From positions 748,039-812,038 of the forward strand of contig WBMW01005741.1 in assembly GCA_013396635.1 (NCBI GenBank): 64,000 nucleotides of DNA, written 5' to 3'. Below the pieces are notes generated by a model that worked only from the letters and a program-made list of their open reading frames with translations, did no database searches and was not told the origin of the DNA. Below, one piece after another: positions 48,432 to 59,680 of this stretch (positions are counted from its first letter, which is position 1; the number at the start of each line of letters is the position of its first letter). Origin of the DNA: Penelope pileata (Eukaryota; Chordata; Aves; Galliformes; Cracidae). Position numbers and translations under genes: made by a program.

Positions 48432-50684
48432 AGCATGAGAAATGCAAGAAGAGCACTAGATCAGTGTAATTTTGCCCTATATTTTCTTTTTGCATGGGAC
48501 AGGTCTAAGTGGAAAGACAGAGTTGGTGGGTAAAAGAGGGGAGCAGTAAGACATTGCTTTTATGACCTCAATAACTGAGAAGTCTTCTCACCTGATTTTG
48601 GAGCTCCCCTTCAGGAGTTCGTTGTCATCGTTCTTGGTTTTTCCTGCAGGGCACACTTTCTTGGCTTGTATTAAGAAATAAATGGAAGACCAAAACCAGT
48701 ATGGGATAGGCTTGATAGATCCTTCTGATTCTGAAAAACGTTTTGCAGCACACAGTACCAAACGAGTGCTTGCAGCCAGTAAGAGATTATTTTGACTGCA
48801 GCTTTTTCTACAGGAACCAGGTGGCTCTTAAAGCATCCAGTCTGCATAGCGCAAAGCCTCTCCCCAGTTTAGGAGAGGGACACCGGTGTAAGTTTGGTTA
48901 ATTTCTGTCCAGTAACAAAAAATGCCAGATTTAAAAAAAAAAAAAAAATGCTAATTCTTTATATCAGTTCTTAGTGCATTAATTAAAAGCTCCTATGAGA
49001 CAACAAGGATGAGTGGGATGCAATAAAGACGCTAAGAAAGAATAAGAACATTATTATAACGAACGCTGATTAATGGGGCTTCACATAGTGGTGCTAATGG
49101 ATGTTTTTGAACTTAGAAAGGAAGCGATGAGACAATTGAGTAATGAATTTTGCCATCAAAAAATCACAGCTGAGCCAACATCACCATATAAAAAGGGAAC
49201 TGATTTATTGATTATAATGGAAAAGACTAGGAGATGGATTTAGTGAAGACACAACACATTTTTTTCTACAGGAATATCCTTAAAAGGCCACTCATTCATA
49301 CGTCCCTCCCCAAACTGGAGGAGTAGTAATTACATCCTTTGTTTGTACAGTTCTTGAATGCACTCAACATTAGTGCCAAGCGTGGGGCATATGAATGCAA
49401 GGCTTAAATAAAAATGCAAAGTTTGAGGAGGCAATAAAGAAGACATAGACTTGCATTGTCAGAGCACTACTGAGTTACCCCAGGGGCCAACCTGCAAAGC
49501 GGAGAGGGCTGGGGACAGTGAGGACAGCCCCGCAGCGTGTTAATGGGTTGGTACGTGGGTTGATCCCACATTCTCAGTGCTGGAGCCTCAGCTGAAGAAA
49601 ATGCATGCAGGACTGGGCAGGCTGTCTTAGAAGAGAGGTGACTGAGTGCTAGGCAACAGGAATAATGATGTGCCTGGGAGGGTTCACATGCAAGGAGAAA
49701 GATCTTTGAAAGTTTAGGACCAGCAGAGCTTGTATGTTACTAAAAAGAAGGGATATGCAAAAGTCTGCACGTTCGTGAGAGAGCCTCTGTTTTCAGAGGA
49801 GAGAACAAGGAGATGTTTGATGATGCTCCTAGATGAAAATGGGGGAGGTTTTTTTTCCCTGTTAACAGGCAGGTTGGCTGCAGAAATCATTGTCGTGTAA
49901 CATCATCAACAGCTAGCTTTCTACAGGGCTTAAAAGTAGAAAAGATCCAGTGTACATTGAGAGTATCCAGAGCTGTCTTAATCAAGGATAATACATTCTA
50001 GGAAGGAGAGCAAGCCATACGCAGTCAGTAGAGTTTAAGGCTTCTCTTTGTCTCAAAACCCGGGACAGGGGCTAATACAGAGAGGCAGGCTGTTCCACAG
50101 TACGTCTGTGCGGTGTACCTGTACCTTCCCTGCAGCATCTGTGCTGACTGCTGTCGTGGGCAGGGTGCAGGACTGGATGAACACCATGGCCAGTACGCCT
50201 GGCACTCGCTGTGCTGCTCAGTGGAGCTTCTTTTCTGGCCTCCTCAGCAGTGAGGAAAGGAGTGAGTGTGCACAAATGCCCCAAGAAATCAGCTTGCCTT
50301 ATGACCACGCCTTAATGTTTTGCTTGTGACAAGTCCCAGCCCTCAACTGCGCTGGAGTGCGACATACAGCACCCCGCTGCATTCTGCACACAGCCTTCTG
50401 GGGACTAATTATCACCTCATTCTGAAATCACTTTGACCAGAGGAGGGGGGAGGTGACATCTGCTCAACATCTGCACAGCGGCAGGCTGCCCCTGAGCTTG
50501 AGTTGCGCAATGCAGATGGAAACGTCCAGTTGAAAGTTCAAGAGTGCTAGGCATAGCTGGCCATTACACTTGCAGAGCCAGTGTGCCTCTTGGGCACTGC
50601 GCTGTGCACTGCTGTGGTTTCTCTTGACTTCCCAGCAGTGAGGACCCAGTTGCATGCTTTGGGATCCATTCCTTAGCCTGCTGC

Positions 50685-50930
50685 TGTACCTTGCTGTCAG
50701 GAAGTTTTTCTCACGTTCGGTCTACGTTTGCTTTTTCCCTTTGCTGTTGATATTGATATCCTGTCTCCTATTCCCAACCGAGACAGGCAGATTTGACCCT
50801 TTCGTTCTTTGACCATTCTAATTATCTGACTGTTTTGTTGCTCTGCTCTGCTCTTGTTCATTTTTGTCAATATACTCTGCGTAATGAGGTGCTCGGGAGT
50901 GAACATAGTGTCCTGCATGTGCTCACATGA
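50685..50930 (-). mobile_element. Ancient CR1 LINE relic, reversed
   Basis: The segment CTTGCTGTCAGGAAGTTTTT opens the antisense of the CR1 terminal ORF2 region. It continues with a TCCTGTCTCCTATTC block, a GTTCATTTTTGTCAATATAC block that mirrors the CR1 antisense CCAATTTGTCAATATCC, and GTGCTCGGGAGTGAACATAG. The blocks are in the family order. The copy is old; its 3' part (below 50685) is not recognisable. Confidence 0.55.
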
Positions 50931-53900
50931 CAGCTTTACAAAGAGAAAGTGATTCTCTCCCTGCTCCAGGCAACTCCACACACCGACAAAAATGGCTGAG
51001 AGAAGGTTGCAAGGTCAATGAAGTCTTTGTCTTTGGAGACTTCAGGGCACAAGATGGGAGAGTAGTGACAGTTGCAATGGGCATCTGCTACTGACAGGAA
51101 TTCTAAAGACCTGCTCTTCACCGTGGCAGGGCCCACAAAACACCCACTCTCCACACCACAAGTTGGCAAAACAAGCCAGTCCTCCATGCTAAATGATAGC
51201 TGATTTTCCAAAGGTTTGGAGGTTTTGTGGACTGGAGCACCTCCAAACCCACTCTGCTTTCATTCTGAATCTTATCCAACACTACAGAGTCAAAACACGC
51301 TCTTTATGAGAGCTTTTACCAAACAGCAAGAGCCTCTCGATGATGTGAACATCATAAATCATCACGTGTGCAATGTAGAAAGCCTACAGAGATGAAGGCA
51401 CAGAGGAAGGGAGAGGATTGTCCAGTGAATTGGTTTGCTCCTTCATATCAAACCATGGTTTACCACTGGTTCGTAGTCAGACTCCTCTGTAGAGCGAACA
51501 GATCTTATTAAATGTCAAAATTTCCAGTGAAAGGGAAAGCTGGGAAATTAGGGTTATGTCCTACCTTGGGCTTGTTGTGGGCTCTAAGCCATGACACAGG
51601 GAGGTAAAAGGGAAGCCTCATCTGTCCCGGAGCTCTTCAGGTAGCCTGATCCCTTGAGCAAAGGCCAAGTCAAGTAACTTCATAGCATAAGTCTGGAGGA
51701 CCCTGCAGTGGAACTGGAATGCCATCATCCTTTTAGTTGTAGCATATAGCAGGTTCCTGTCAGTGGCAGCTGCACAAAGCCGTCCATGGGCACGTCCAGC
51801 TACCCTGGTTCTTTCTGTCATGCGTAATGTTTTCAGTCAGAGTGCTTGCCTTTGCTACAAATATCCTCCCATTGATATCAGTGATGAAGAAAACACTGGT
51901 TTGAACGGGAGTGATGAGATGAAAGTCATCTATCTGAAAAATGATGGGTTTGATGCTAATTGTGAGTCTACTGTATGCTAGCTAGGAAGCAGGATTGGTC
52001 TTTCCAACAGAGACTGAGGTGAAGTGTGAGGCATGTTAATTGCTGGGGTGGGGAACACATTATCTGGAAAGCAAATGCTATTGCTGCCTAGACTGTACCT
52101 GTTGTGAGATCAAATCTGGGTCTTGCTGAGGTCCTCGGGAACACTGCTGTAGAGTCAAACTAGGTCTCTTCCTGCTGTGTGTCACCAAGTACTGAAATCC
52201 ATCCCTAGCTACAGTTCTGGAGTCACTCTGCTGATTGTAGCTGGACATACCCTGAGCTCAGTGTTGTGACTGGGAGAAGGATTTGGCAGGTCAGTGTCCA
52301 GGGCTGTTGAGCTGGCACCTCTCACCAGAGCTATGTTTAGTTAACATTTACAATGACAACGAGGTGAGATAATCCAAAACCTGAAGCCCATTGAGGGCTG
52401 GTTGATCTTGCATACTGGTAATCATGTTTCCCCCAAACACGAATAAGCCTGTTTATGGGCGTGAGCAGCATTTTTCTTCCTGCTCTTAAAGGATGCAACA
52501 CAAGTCAGATTTTATAGCACAGGAATGATGTAAGATCTGCCTCCAGCTGTTTCCCTATACGGCTCTCTGCCCTTGCTTTGGGAGCAGTTTGAGTATCTCA
52601 CACGATATCTATCCAATGTGTCTTACACCCAGACTGAAAGGTGCTAAATGCTGGGACTTCCACTGTTACTTGTCACAGGCTGGTGGCTGACTGGGGTGAA
52701 AGAGAGGTCTCTGCAGCCCAGGGCTGTAAAGTGAGTGGTTGTTTGTCAAGGAAGCAGAAGGTGCAAAGCCACAAGAGAGACACAAAAGACGCGTGGGGAG
52801 ATGCTCCTGGTGTGTGGGAATGGCCTGGCATGGCACCTAGGTTGAGACTAGTCCAGGGCTTAAGTGGCAGGGAGTTAGTGCTCTGCAGGATGACCGCTAC
52901 AAACACTGTGCCTTAATTGTTTCCCTCTGTTCACTGGAGCCAGCTTGAGGGAGGACGAGGGTACCGGGCTGTGTGGGGTTGCAGGCTGGCGCAGCGTGGA
53001 GGCCGGCTGGTCAGGAGCAGAATGTGCGTGGGTGGGGGAGCAGCTTGTATCGCACTTCTGCAAGTCTCCTGTCTTAACGAGAATGAAATATCTGTTGCAA
53101 AAAAAAAACAGAAAAGCAATTATCTGGATTGCAAGAGTTTGGCGGGCAGCAGTCCTGAGCCTCTCCCTGCAATAAAACCTGCCGGGAGAGGCTGGAGCAA
53201 GCTGCAGTCATCCCCAGCTATTCCTCCAGCACGGCCCTGGCTGTATTGTTGAGAGACTCCGTGAAGTCTAGTAGGGATTCTGTTATTGCTATTGATTTTA
53301 CATGGAAGATGCTTAGATACTGGGGGAAGAGGTCTGCGGCATAAAACCTTACGCCACAGCTGTGGGCGGCCCAGTGCTGTTTCACCAGCCTGGCTGCTCT
53401 TCCTGTGGGAGGGGAGAAGGGAATAGCCTCTTGGCTCTGCTTGAGGCACAGGGAGCTTTTCCTCCCATTAACAACATGCTATGCGCAGCACAAAACACCC
53501 TAATGTATATATTTAGAATATACTGCAGAGCTATTTCTTTTCCTTTTTTTTTTTTTAATAAAAACCTCTCTTTTATAATAATAATAAAAACGCAATTTAT
53601 ATACAGTATCTTCATATCCCAAATATTTATAAACATAGTTATCTTTGGTCGACTGATTCCAGGAAGTTTGCCAGCACATCAAAGCGATGACATTTTACAT
53701 CTCATATTCTTTTCGTTGTGAGGAATGAGATGCTTCTCAATTTCTTAACTGATTTTTCAGATTTTCTTTTAAGGCTGATGTAAGCAGGGTAAAAACCTGC
53801 AGCCTCCAGAGCAGATGAAAATTCCATGAGACTTAATAAACTCCATGCTTGGTTTGATGTTGCAGCAGGGTATTGAAAAGAAATATTATTGACCATTAGT

Positions 53901-55144
53901 CTGCCACACAGAAGCATCTGCAAGTTGCTGTCATTGGCAATAAGCCTGTAAATATAACAGGTTACAGACAACTTTCTCGGAGCCTGGCCTCTACTCTGAC
54001 AGTTTCTAGAGCCTAAATATTGCAGATTCATCCCACACCGTAGTTCTGAAGTAGCACGGGGCAAACGAGTGCCCAGTGATCCCTTGGGAGAGCATTTCCT
54101 GGTGCCCACCTTCAGCTCAGGCTGCAGGGTACAGAAGGTGCATGCTTTTGTGCTGGTAGCTGATTACAGATGCAAATTGTGGACCTTTCCAAATGATTGT
54201 CCCTTCATTGTCATAATGTCATTTCACCGAGGCCTGGCGCGTTGTGTTTGTTATGCATTTTGCTTAGGACTTGCTCTCTCTGTGAAATCCATAAAAGAAA
54301 TGCTACGGCATTCTTGGGGACTCTACTGGATATGGTCTCTGGATGTTTTTAAAGGTCCATCTTCTAATTCAGCCCTCAAGAGACTTTTCAGAAACTAAAG
54401 TGAGCAATTGGAGGCAGCTGCATAATATCTCAAATGACCTACTCAGTGCTTCCTTTCTTGATCTTTTTCTTCTCCATGTAGGTTATCCATTTGCAACTAA
54501 AATCATAGTGCCAAAGACATTTTTGCATTGTGTAGAAAGCATTCATGCACATCACTTTAACGATAGGGGAGCAGACCTGTTGAGAGCTAGCCTAACAGAC
54601 CTTGTAAGTGGAGGCTTTAAATGGGGAGGAGAGGATGATGGATGGACGCAGTATACAGAGCCCAGAAGACAAATGAGCATAATGAAATGGATGTGGACTG
54701 TGTGGATTTGAATAATGTTTTGAATTTGGAGACAGCAAGGGGATGGCCTCATTTTCTGCGTTCAGTCCACTATCAAGGTACCATCAAACAGGACTTCTTC
54801 CAGTGTTTAAAGTGACACCATCATCTTCCTCATTCTCCACTCTTTCACGTATTCTTCATCCCAGCTGGCCCAGCTCTCTCTTAAAATACCTGTTAGTCTT
54901 GGGATCGCTACTAAGCGAGGCACTTATTTTTTCTGGAAATTTATGAAATGTGTGTATGCATATGTATGTTTAACAGAATCTTTCAGGAAAGTAAAGCAGG
55001 AGGTATTTGGAAAACAATTGGTATTCGGGAAAGAAAGTAAATCCAGTCCTCTACCTTTCATGACCGGACACGGCACAGGTAAGGGGCAGGAAGCTGAATT
55101 CCTGCTATCTGCTCTGGGTCTCAAAGCCACAGTGTATTGGAAGA
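50931..55144. other. Unique non-coding sequence with a hairpin and an exon-like segment
   Basis: No transposon is recognised. An 11-bp hairpin lies at 51214-51250 and a 12-base palindrome (AAACCATGGTTT) at 51450-51461. A, T and AAT runs lie at 53099-53109 and 53545-53590. A 122-base open segment with plausible splice sites lies at 54482-54603, but its product is unknown. Confidence 0.45.
51214..51250. repeat. Perfect 11-bp hairpin with 15-base loop
   Basis: GGTTTGGAGGT at 51214-51224 and ACCTCCAAACC at 51240-51250 are exact reverse complements. The stem does not extend further. It may be a small transposon end or a chance hairpin. Confidence 0.8.
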
Positions 55145-55600
55145 ATCTCCAGAAAGAGTGACAAAAATGCTGGTAAGTTTGTAAAGGATAGCATAAGTGA
55201 GAAGATTAAGGAGGCTGGTATATATTCATTGAGGAGAAAAGATGTGTGAAGAGAGATGTAATCACTGTCTGCAAATCCATAAAGAGACGCTACTGAGAGG
55301 ATGGGGATCCATTTTTCTCAGTGGTTGGTACAAACAGGCATAAGACATAATGGTCTTGAGGTGCAGCAGGGAACAGTTAGTTAAAAAATATGAGGGAAAA
55401 GTTTATAACTCTAGTGCTAAGCAGTTTGGTGACAGAGCATGCTGCCAAATCAGGCAGTAGAGGCACCAGCGCTGGCGATATTCAAGGCAGAGATGAGTCA
55501 CCCATCTGTCAGGGATGGTTTAGGTGTAATCAGACCTGCCACAATGTGCGGCAGTGGCCTGGATGGTGCACCAGAGGTCTTTTCTCACCCAAATGAGCCT
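55145..55600 (+). mobile_element. Ancient CR1 LINE relic
   Basis: The plus strand follows an old CR1 3' region in order: AGTGACAAAAATGCTGGTAA near 55158, GGAGAAAAGATGTGTGAAGA near 55232, ATTCAAGGCAGAGATGAGTC near 55480, and CTGTCAGGGATGGTTTAGGT at 55505-55524. The last block is the recognisable end of ORF2 in the CR1 type frequent in turtles. No octamer tail is left. It is unrelated in age to the well-kept copies in this window. Confidence 0.65.
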
Positions 55601-56184
55601 GTGATTTGTCATTTGTGCCTAATTCAGTGTGCGGTACTGTGTGTGTGAATGTTTGCATCTGATGCCTAATGTTCCCGTACACATCTGCAGCTCAGATTTC
55701 TCCTGGCTGATACTGCAAGTTAGTCAAACACTCTCTTCTCTTTCTTTCTTGCCAATTTGCTTGCCCTTGATCTGTTTCTCTTACATTTTTACATTTACTT
55801 ATTCCTTGCTGACCCTTTATTTCTACGTGACTTCTTGGTTGTTTGTCTTTCATGGTGAAGTACATGTGCCTGAGTGTATTTATATATGCCCCTCTCCATG
55901 CTCCCTGCCTTTGTTTTCCTCCTCCCGTCTGTCCTGTGCAATAAGAGCTGCACATGGAGAAGTGCCAGCAGCAGGAGGATTTTCTTTCTATGTTCAGAAC
56001 TGCTGAGAATCACCCCATTCTGGTTTGAAAACTGTAGGGATGCGCCTTTGGTAATAAACTGGGCTGATGGGCATTCAGCATGCAACAAGAGGTGGAGCGT
56101 ATTAAACTCAGATGTATAGATCGGGTTCGTATCTGATAATCTAGGACTCAGGTGGGAATGCTGATTTGCTTTGAGGGTGGGAAG
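55601..56184. other. Unique non-coding sequence
   Basis: Between two CR1 copies. Nothing is recognised apart from pyrimidine-rich stretches around 55730-55790. Confidence 0.5.
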
Positions 56185-56990
56185 GCTCTGCAGAAGGATC
56201 TGGATAGGCTGGATCAATGAGCCAAGTCCAGTCACGTGGCATTCAGTAGGGCTCCATTTGGATCATAACAACCCTGTGCAGCGGTGTAGACCAAGGAAGA
56301 GCAGCTGGGAAGTTGTCTGGCAGATAAGGATCTGGCGGTATGGGTTGACAGCTGTTTGGACATGAGCCAGCAGTGTGCCCACGTGGCCAAGAAAGCTGAT
56401 GGCATCTGGGCCTGCATCAGAAATAGTGCGGCCAGGCTGACAAGGGAAGGGATTGTCCTCTTATACATGACACTGGTGAGGCTGCGCCTCAAGCACTGTG
56501 TTCAGTTTTTGGCCCCTCACTACAAGAAGGATATCAAATTGCTAGAAGCCATCGGTGAAGAATGAAGTTGATGAAGGAACTAGAAAACAATTTATGAGGA
56601 GTGGCTGAGGGAACTGGAGCTCTTCTGATGAACAGCTGATGAGGAAGACCTCATCACTCTCTGCAGCTCCTTCGCAGGAGGTGATAGTGGGGTGGCTCTT
56701 GGACTCTTTTCTCAGGTGCCAAGTGATAGGACACGAGGAAATGACCTCAGTTGTGCCAGGGGAGGTTTAGGTTGGACATCAGGAAGAATTTCTTCACAGA
56801 GAGCGTGGTTAAATGTTGGAAGGAGCTGCCCTGGGAGGTGGTGGAGTCCCCTTCCTGGAGGTATTTAAGAGGTGTGTGGACGTGGCACTAAGGGATGTAG
56901 TTTAGTGATGGGACTCAGTAGGTCAGGTGGATGGTTGGACTTGATGATCTCAAAGGTATTTTCCAACCTAAGTGATTCTGATTCTGTGAT
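56185..56990 (+). mobile_element. CR1 LINE, about 0.8 kb, with decayed ORF2 C-terminus
   Basis: A plus-strand CR1 beginning in the post-RT part of ORF2. The frame at 56356-56565 reads MSQQCAHVAKKADGIWACI and then YKKDIKLLEAI, a signature of the ORF2 C-terminal region. A stop after it and later frameshifts kill the frame. The DRTRGN-type block (AAGTGATAGGACACGAGGAA) and the GTTAAATGTTGGAAGGAGCT block follow, and the 3' end reads GGTTGGACTTGATGATCTCA to GATTCTGTGATT. It is of intermediate age. Confidence 0.95.
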
Positions 56991-57409
56991 TGTGCCAGGA
57001 CAAGGCTGAGTTGCCCAAGCTCCTTGTGTCTAACCTTGAGCCCCATTTCTCTGCAAGCGCCCCACGAGAGCTGAACAAGCTGTGCCAGCCACCCGGCAGA
57101 GACAACACAAACAGCTCGCTGACAGAGACCCTGCTGGCAGTGATGTGCTACATCTTCCCAAACTTGAGGCAGCATTAGGAGTGCTTTATTAAATTAATAC
57201 GTGATTAATACTCATGCTGAGTGCCAGGTGAGTTTTAGAGGGCAAAACCAGGAGGGGTTTCCTCCAGCAGCAGTGGGTGTGCTTGGACAGTCACCAAAGC
57301 AAAGTGACGTGTGCTTGCTGATGTTCTGCCAGAGAGGATCATTATGATGCTTTTACTGCAAGTGTATGAGTTTGTGTGCAGAAGTCTGTGTATTCTCTGA
57401 ATTATTTCA
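56991..57409. other. Unique non-coding sequence
   Basis: A 420-base stretch between CR1 copies; nothing is recognised. Confidence 0.5.
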
Positions 57410-57600
57410 GAAACTACTTTAGATTACCAAATATGTGTTCAGCTCTACACAACTTGCAGTTTTCAAATCAACATTGGATGTCTTTCTAAAAGACTTTCTT
57501 TGCTTCACTCACAAATTATTGGATTAGAAATGGGGAAACGATGGGCTAGACACAAGGCCTACATCCCTCAGGGAGAAGTCCTGTGTAGTCTGAGTCCTTC
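57410..57600 (+). mobile_element. Ancient CR1 LINE tail relic
   Basis: The segment TTTTCAAATCAACATTGGAT, GTCTTTCTAAAAGACTTTC followed by an AAATTATTGGATTAGAAATG block matches the end of an ancient amniote CR1 type (TTTAAATCAAGATTGGATGT, TTTTCTAAAAGATATGC). The GGGCTAGACACAAGGCCTAC block stands where the family has a GTCAGACTAGATGATC-type end. This type was fixed before birds arose, so the insertion should be shared with other sauropsids. Confidence 0.6.
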
Positions 57601-58850
57601 TCCCATCTCATCTTAAATATCAGTGAAGCAGTCCCTTGTATCAGGAAACAGTTAAACGTCAGGAAGTAGCTGAGCTGGATTATGTGTGAGCCCTCGCAGG
57701 GAAACAAGGAGTCTATGGTAAATACATTAATAATGAGAATGAATATGCATGTTTACTCAGAAGTCATCTGGTGCTATCTTGTAATGGCTACACTAAAATT
57801 ACTTCCCAAAATTACAGCTGAACTTTTTATTTTACTGCTAGTCTACTGCAAGTATGTGTTACAGTGAAGCTTTTCATTACATGGCAACATAAAAGTTTTC
57901 ACATAATGCAGTGTTGCTCTCTCTTTTTTTTTTATTTAACCTTAATCATCATTGCTAGCATCTTTTGTGCTTCTGTGCTGTTCCATATATGGCAGATGAA
58001 CAGAAGCAATGAAAGTAATTTGTACAAAGAAATGCATAGTAAATTGTGTTACATGATACGCTGCAGATCAAGAACGGCAACAAAAGTAATAGTGAAGATG
58101 TGCTGGCATATAGAAGGGTTTATAATTAAATTGCAGCATTAGCAATTTCATTGTTGGTGTTTCTTTAATATATCTTATGAGAAGTGCTCTATTACTGCTT
58201 AAAGTAATTACTTTGTACTTGAAAACATGTATATATTTTAATGTCACCTGATGGATGAAAATCTCACTTTTCAATTTACTCGTACTTGTCCATTTAGAAG
58301 TATATCGATAACTTTCAGATCAGTACTTTTGTAGGATAAATTATTTATTCAAACTCTCGCTCATTAAAGAAAGAATTTAACAGTAGTTTAAAGAAAGTGG
58401 ATTGATTACCCAGAGAAAGTAATATTTGAACTTTATTAAGACAGTAAAAAATAAATCACATGCAAACTACAAAATAGTTAGATTGATACATAAGAGACCT
58501 AGTCAAACAAATCATCAGTTATCGTCATAAAAACTATACACTGTTAATACAGCTCTGTACACATATTTCTCAGAGAAACAGCTTTGGAGATAGCAGCATA
58601 ATGAATTACTGTGCAGAGGTGTATCTGTCTGCAGCAGAGAAAATCTATCTTATTTTAAATGTGCGTGGGTGCTGAGAAAATTATTAACATAGAGGCCTGG
58701 CATCAAGGAGAATACGGCGTAAAAAGAAGCTGAAAGGTCATTTGCTGTGATGGACCAAGTGCTAGCAAGCCCAGTAAAAAAGAGGTAAGCAGAGGAGGAA
58801 GGTAAGCTTAGCAGGAGTCCAGAAGCTTTAAGAATTTTGCCCTCAATTGC

Positions 58851-58882
58851 TAAAATTGTCTGGGTCCATTAGGACAATTTTA
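58851..58882. repeat. Perfect 10-bp hairpin with 12-base loop
   Basis: TAAAATTGTC at 58851-58860 and GACAATTTTA at 58873-58882 are exact reverse complements around TGGGTCCATTAG. No longer pairing was seen. Confidence 0.8.
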
Positions 58883-59574
58883 TCTTTGTCACGAATGCTG
58901 TCTTTTGATAAAAGAGAAGCAATGGCAAAGAAGAATGGCAGGAAATCTGCGTGCCATTTCTGTCTTATTCCAAGCATAGTCCTAACTCTGCTAATCTGAC
59001 TCCTGGTGCAAAAGGGAAAAGCAAACCTCTTTCCCGTCTTCTTTTCCTTCTTCTAGAGCTCTGTTACGCAACCGTGTCTGACCACGCTCTTCTGAGCATT
59101 GTTTGTTGTTAGGACTGCTAGCCTGTTCCTCACAGAGTGATTCATGGGCTTAGGGAGAACTGTAATCAAACGTACATGCTACCGTATCCTAGCAGTAACC
59201 TTTCTAGGCCGGATAAGGCAAAAGCAACTCAGAGCATTCTGGAGAGATCAGAGTGTTCTCAGCTGCAGGCTGGAGGGAGTTAACATCCTAACTAGAGCTG
59301 TGAGGAAGCCAATCAAATGGGCATGGAATAGGAGTTTGGAAACCTGCAAGCTCGTAGATAGCACAGAGCTCATTAATATGAGTTTATTTGCATTTTTCTT
59401 CTTTTATACTCCTTGAGTGTGAGTCTTATATGAGGGAAGATACCCTGACTTGTGTTGCTGATCATTCTTGAAGGACTGAAGTCCAGTTCAGGACCGTGTC
59501 CACCTAGACTTTGGGTAGGATGTAATAGGCAATGTGTCCCTGCTTTGAGCATATGGCAAAGCTAGCGTACAACA

Positions 59575-59680
59575 ACTTAGGGCCCATTTTGTAGATGGAG
59601 AGTTAAGGCACAGAAAGGAGAGCCCTACCCCCAAAGACATATGGGAGGTAGAACCGGTATCTGAACTGACATTGCCCTAA
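59575..59680 (-). mobile_element. MIR-type CORE-SINE relic, reversed
   Basis: The segment CCCATTTTGTAGATGGAGAG, TTAAGGCACAGAAAGGAGAG followed by GGTAGAACCGGTATCTGAAC follows the antisense MIR core in order: the CATTTTACAGATGAGG block, the GGCACAGAGAGGTTAAG block and the GCAGAGCCGGGATTCGAAC block. This is the clearest MIR relic of the window. Confidence 0.68.

Larger units (their letters stand above)
44845..50684. other. Unique non-coding sequence with small hairpins
   Basis: About 5.8 kb without a recognised transposon or exon. A perfect 11-bp hairpin lies at 48407-48431 and a 17-base palindrome at 47502-47518. 48900-49280 is AT-rich and resembles conserved non-coding sequence, after an A run of 17 near 48932-48948. 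Open frames at 46943-47374 (minus) and 47046-47501 (plus) overlap one another and match nothing known. Confidence 0.5.
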
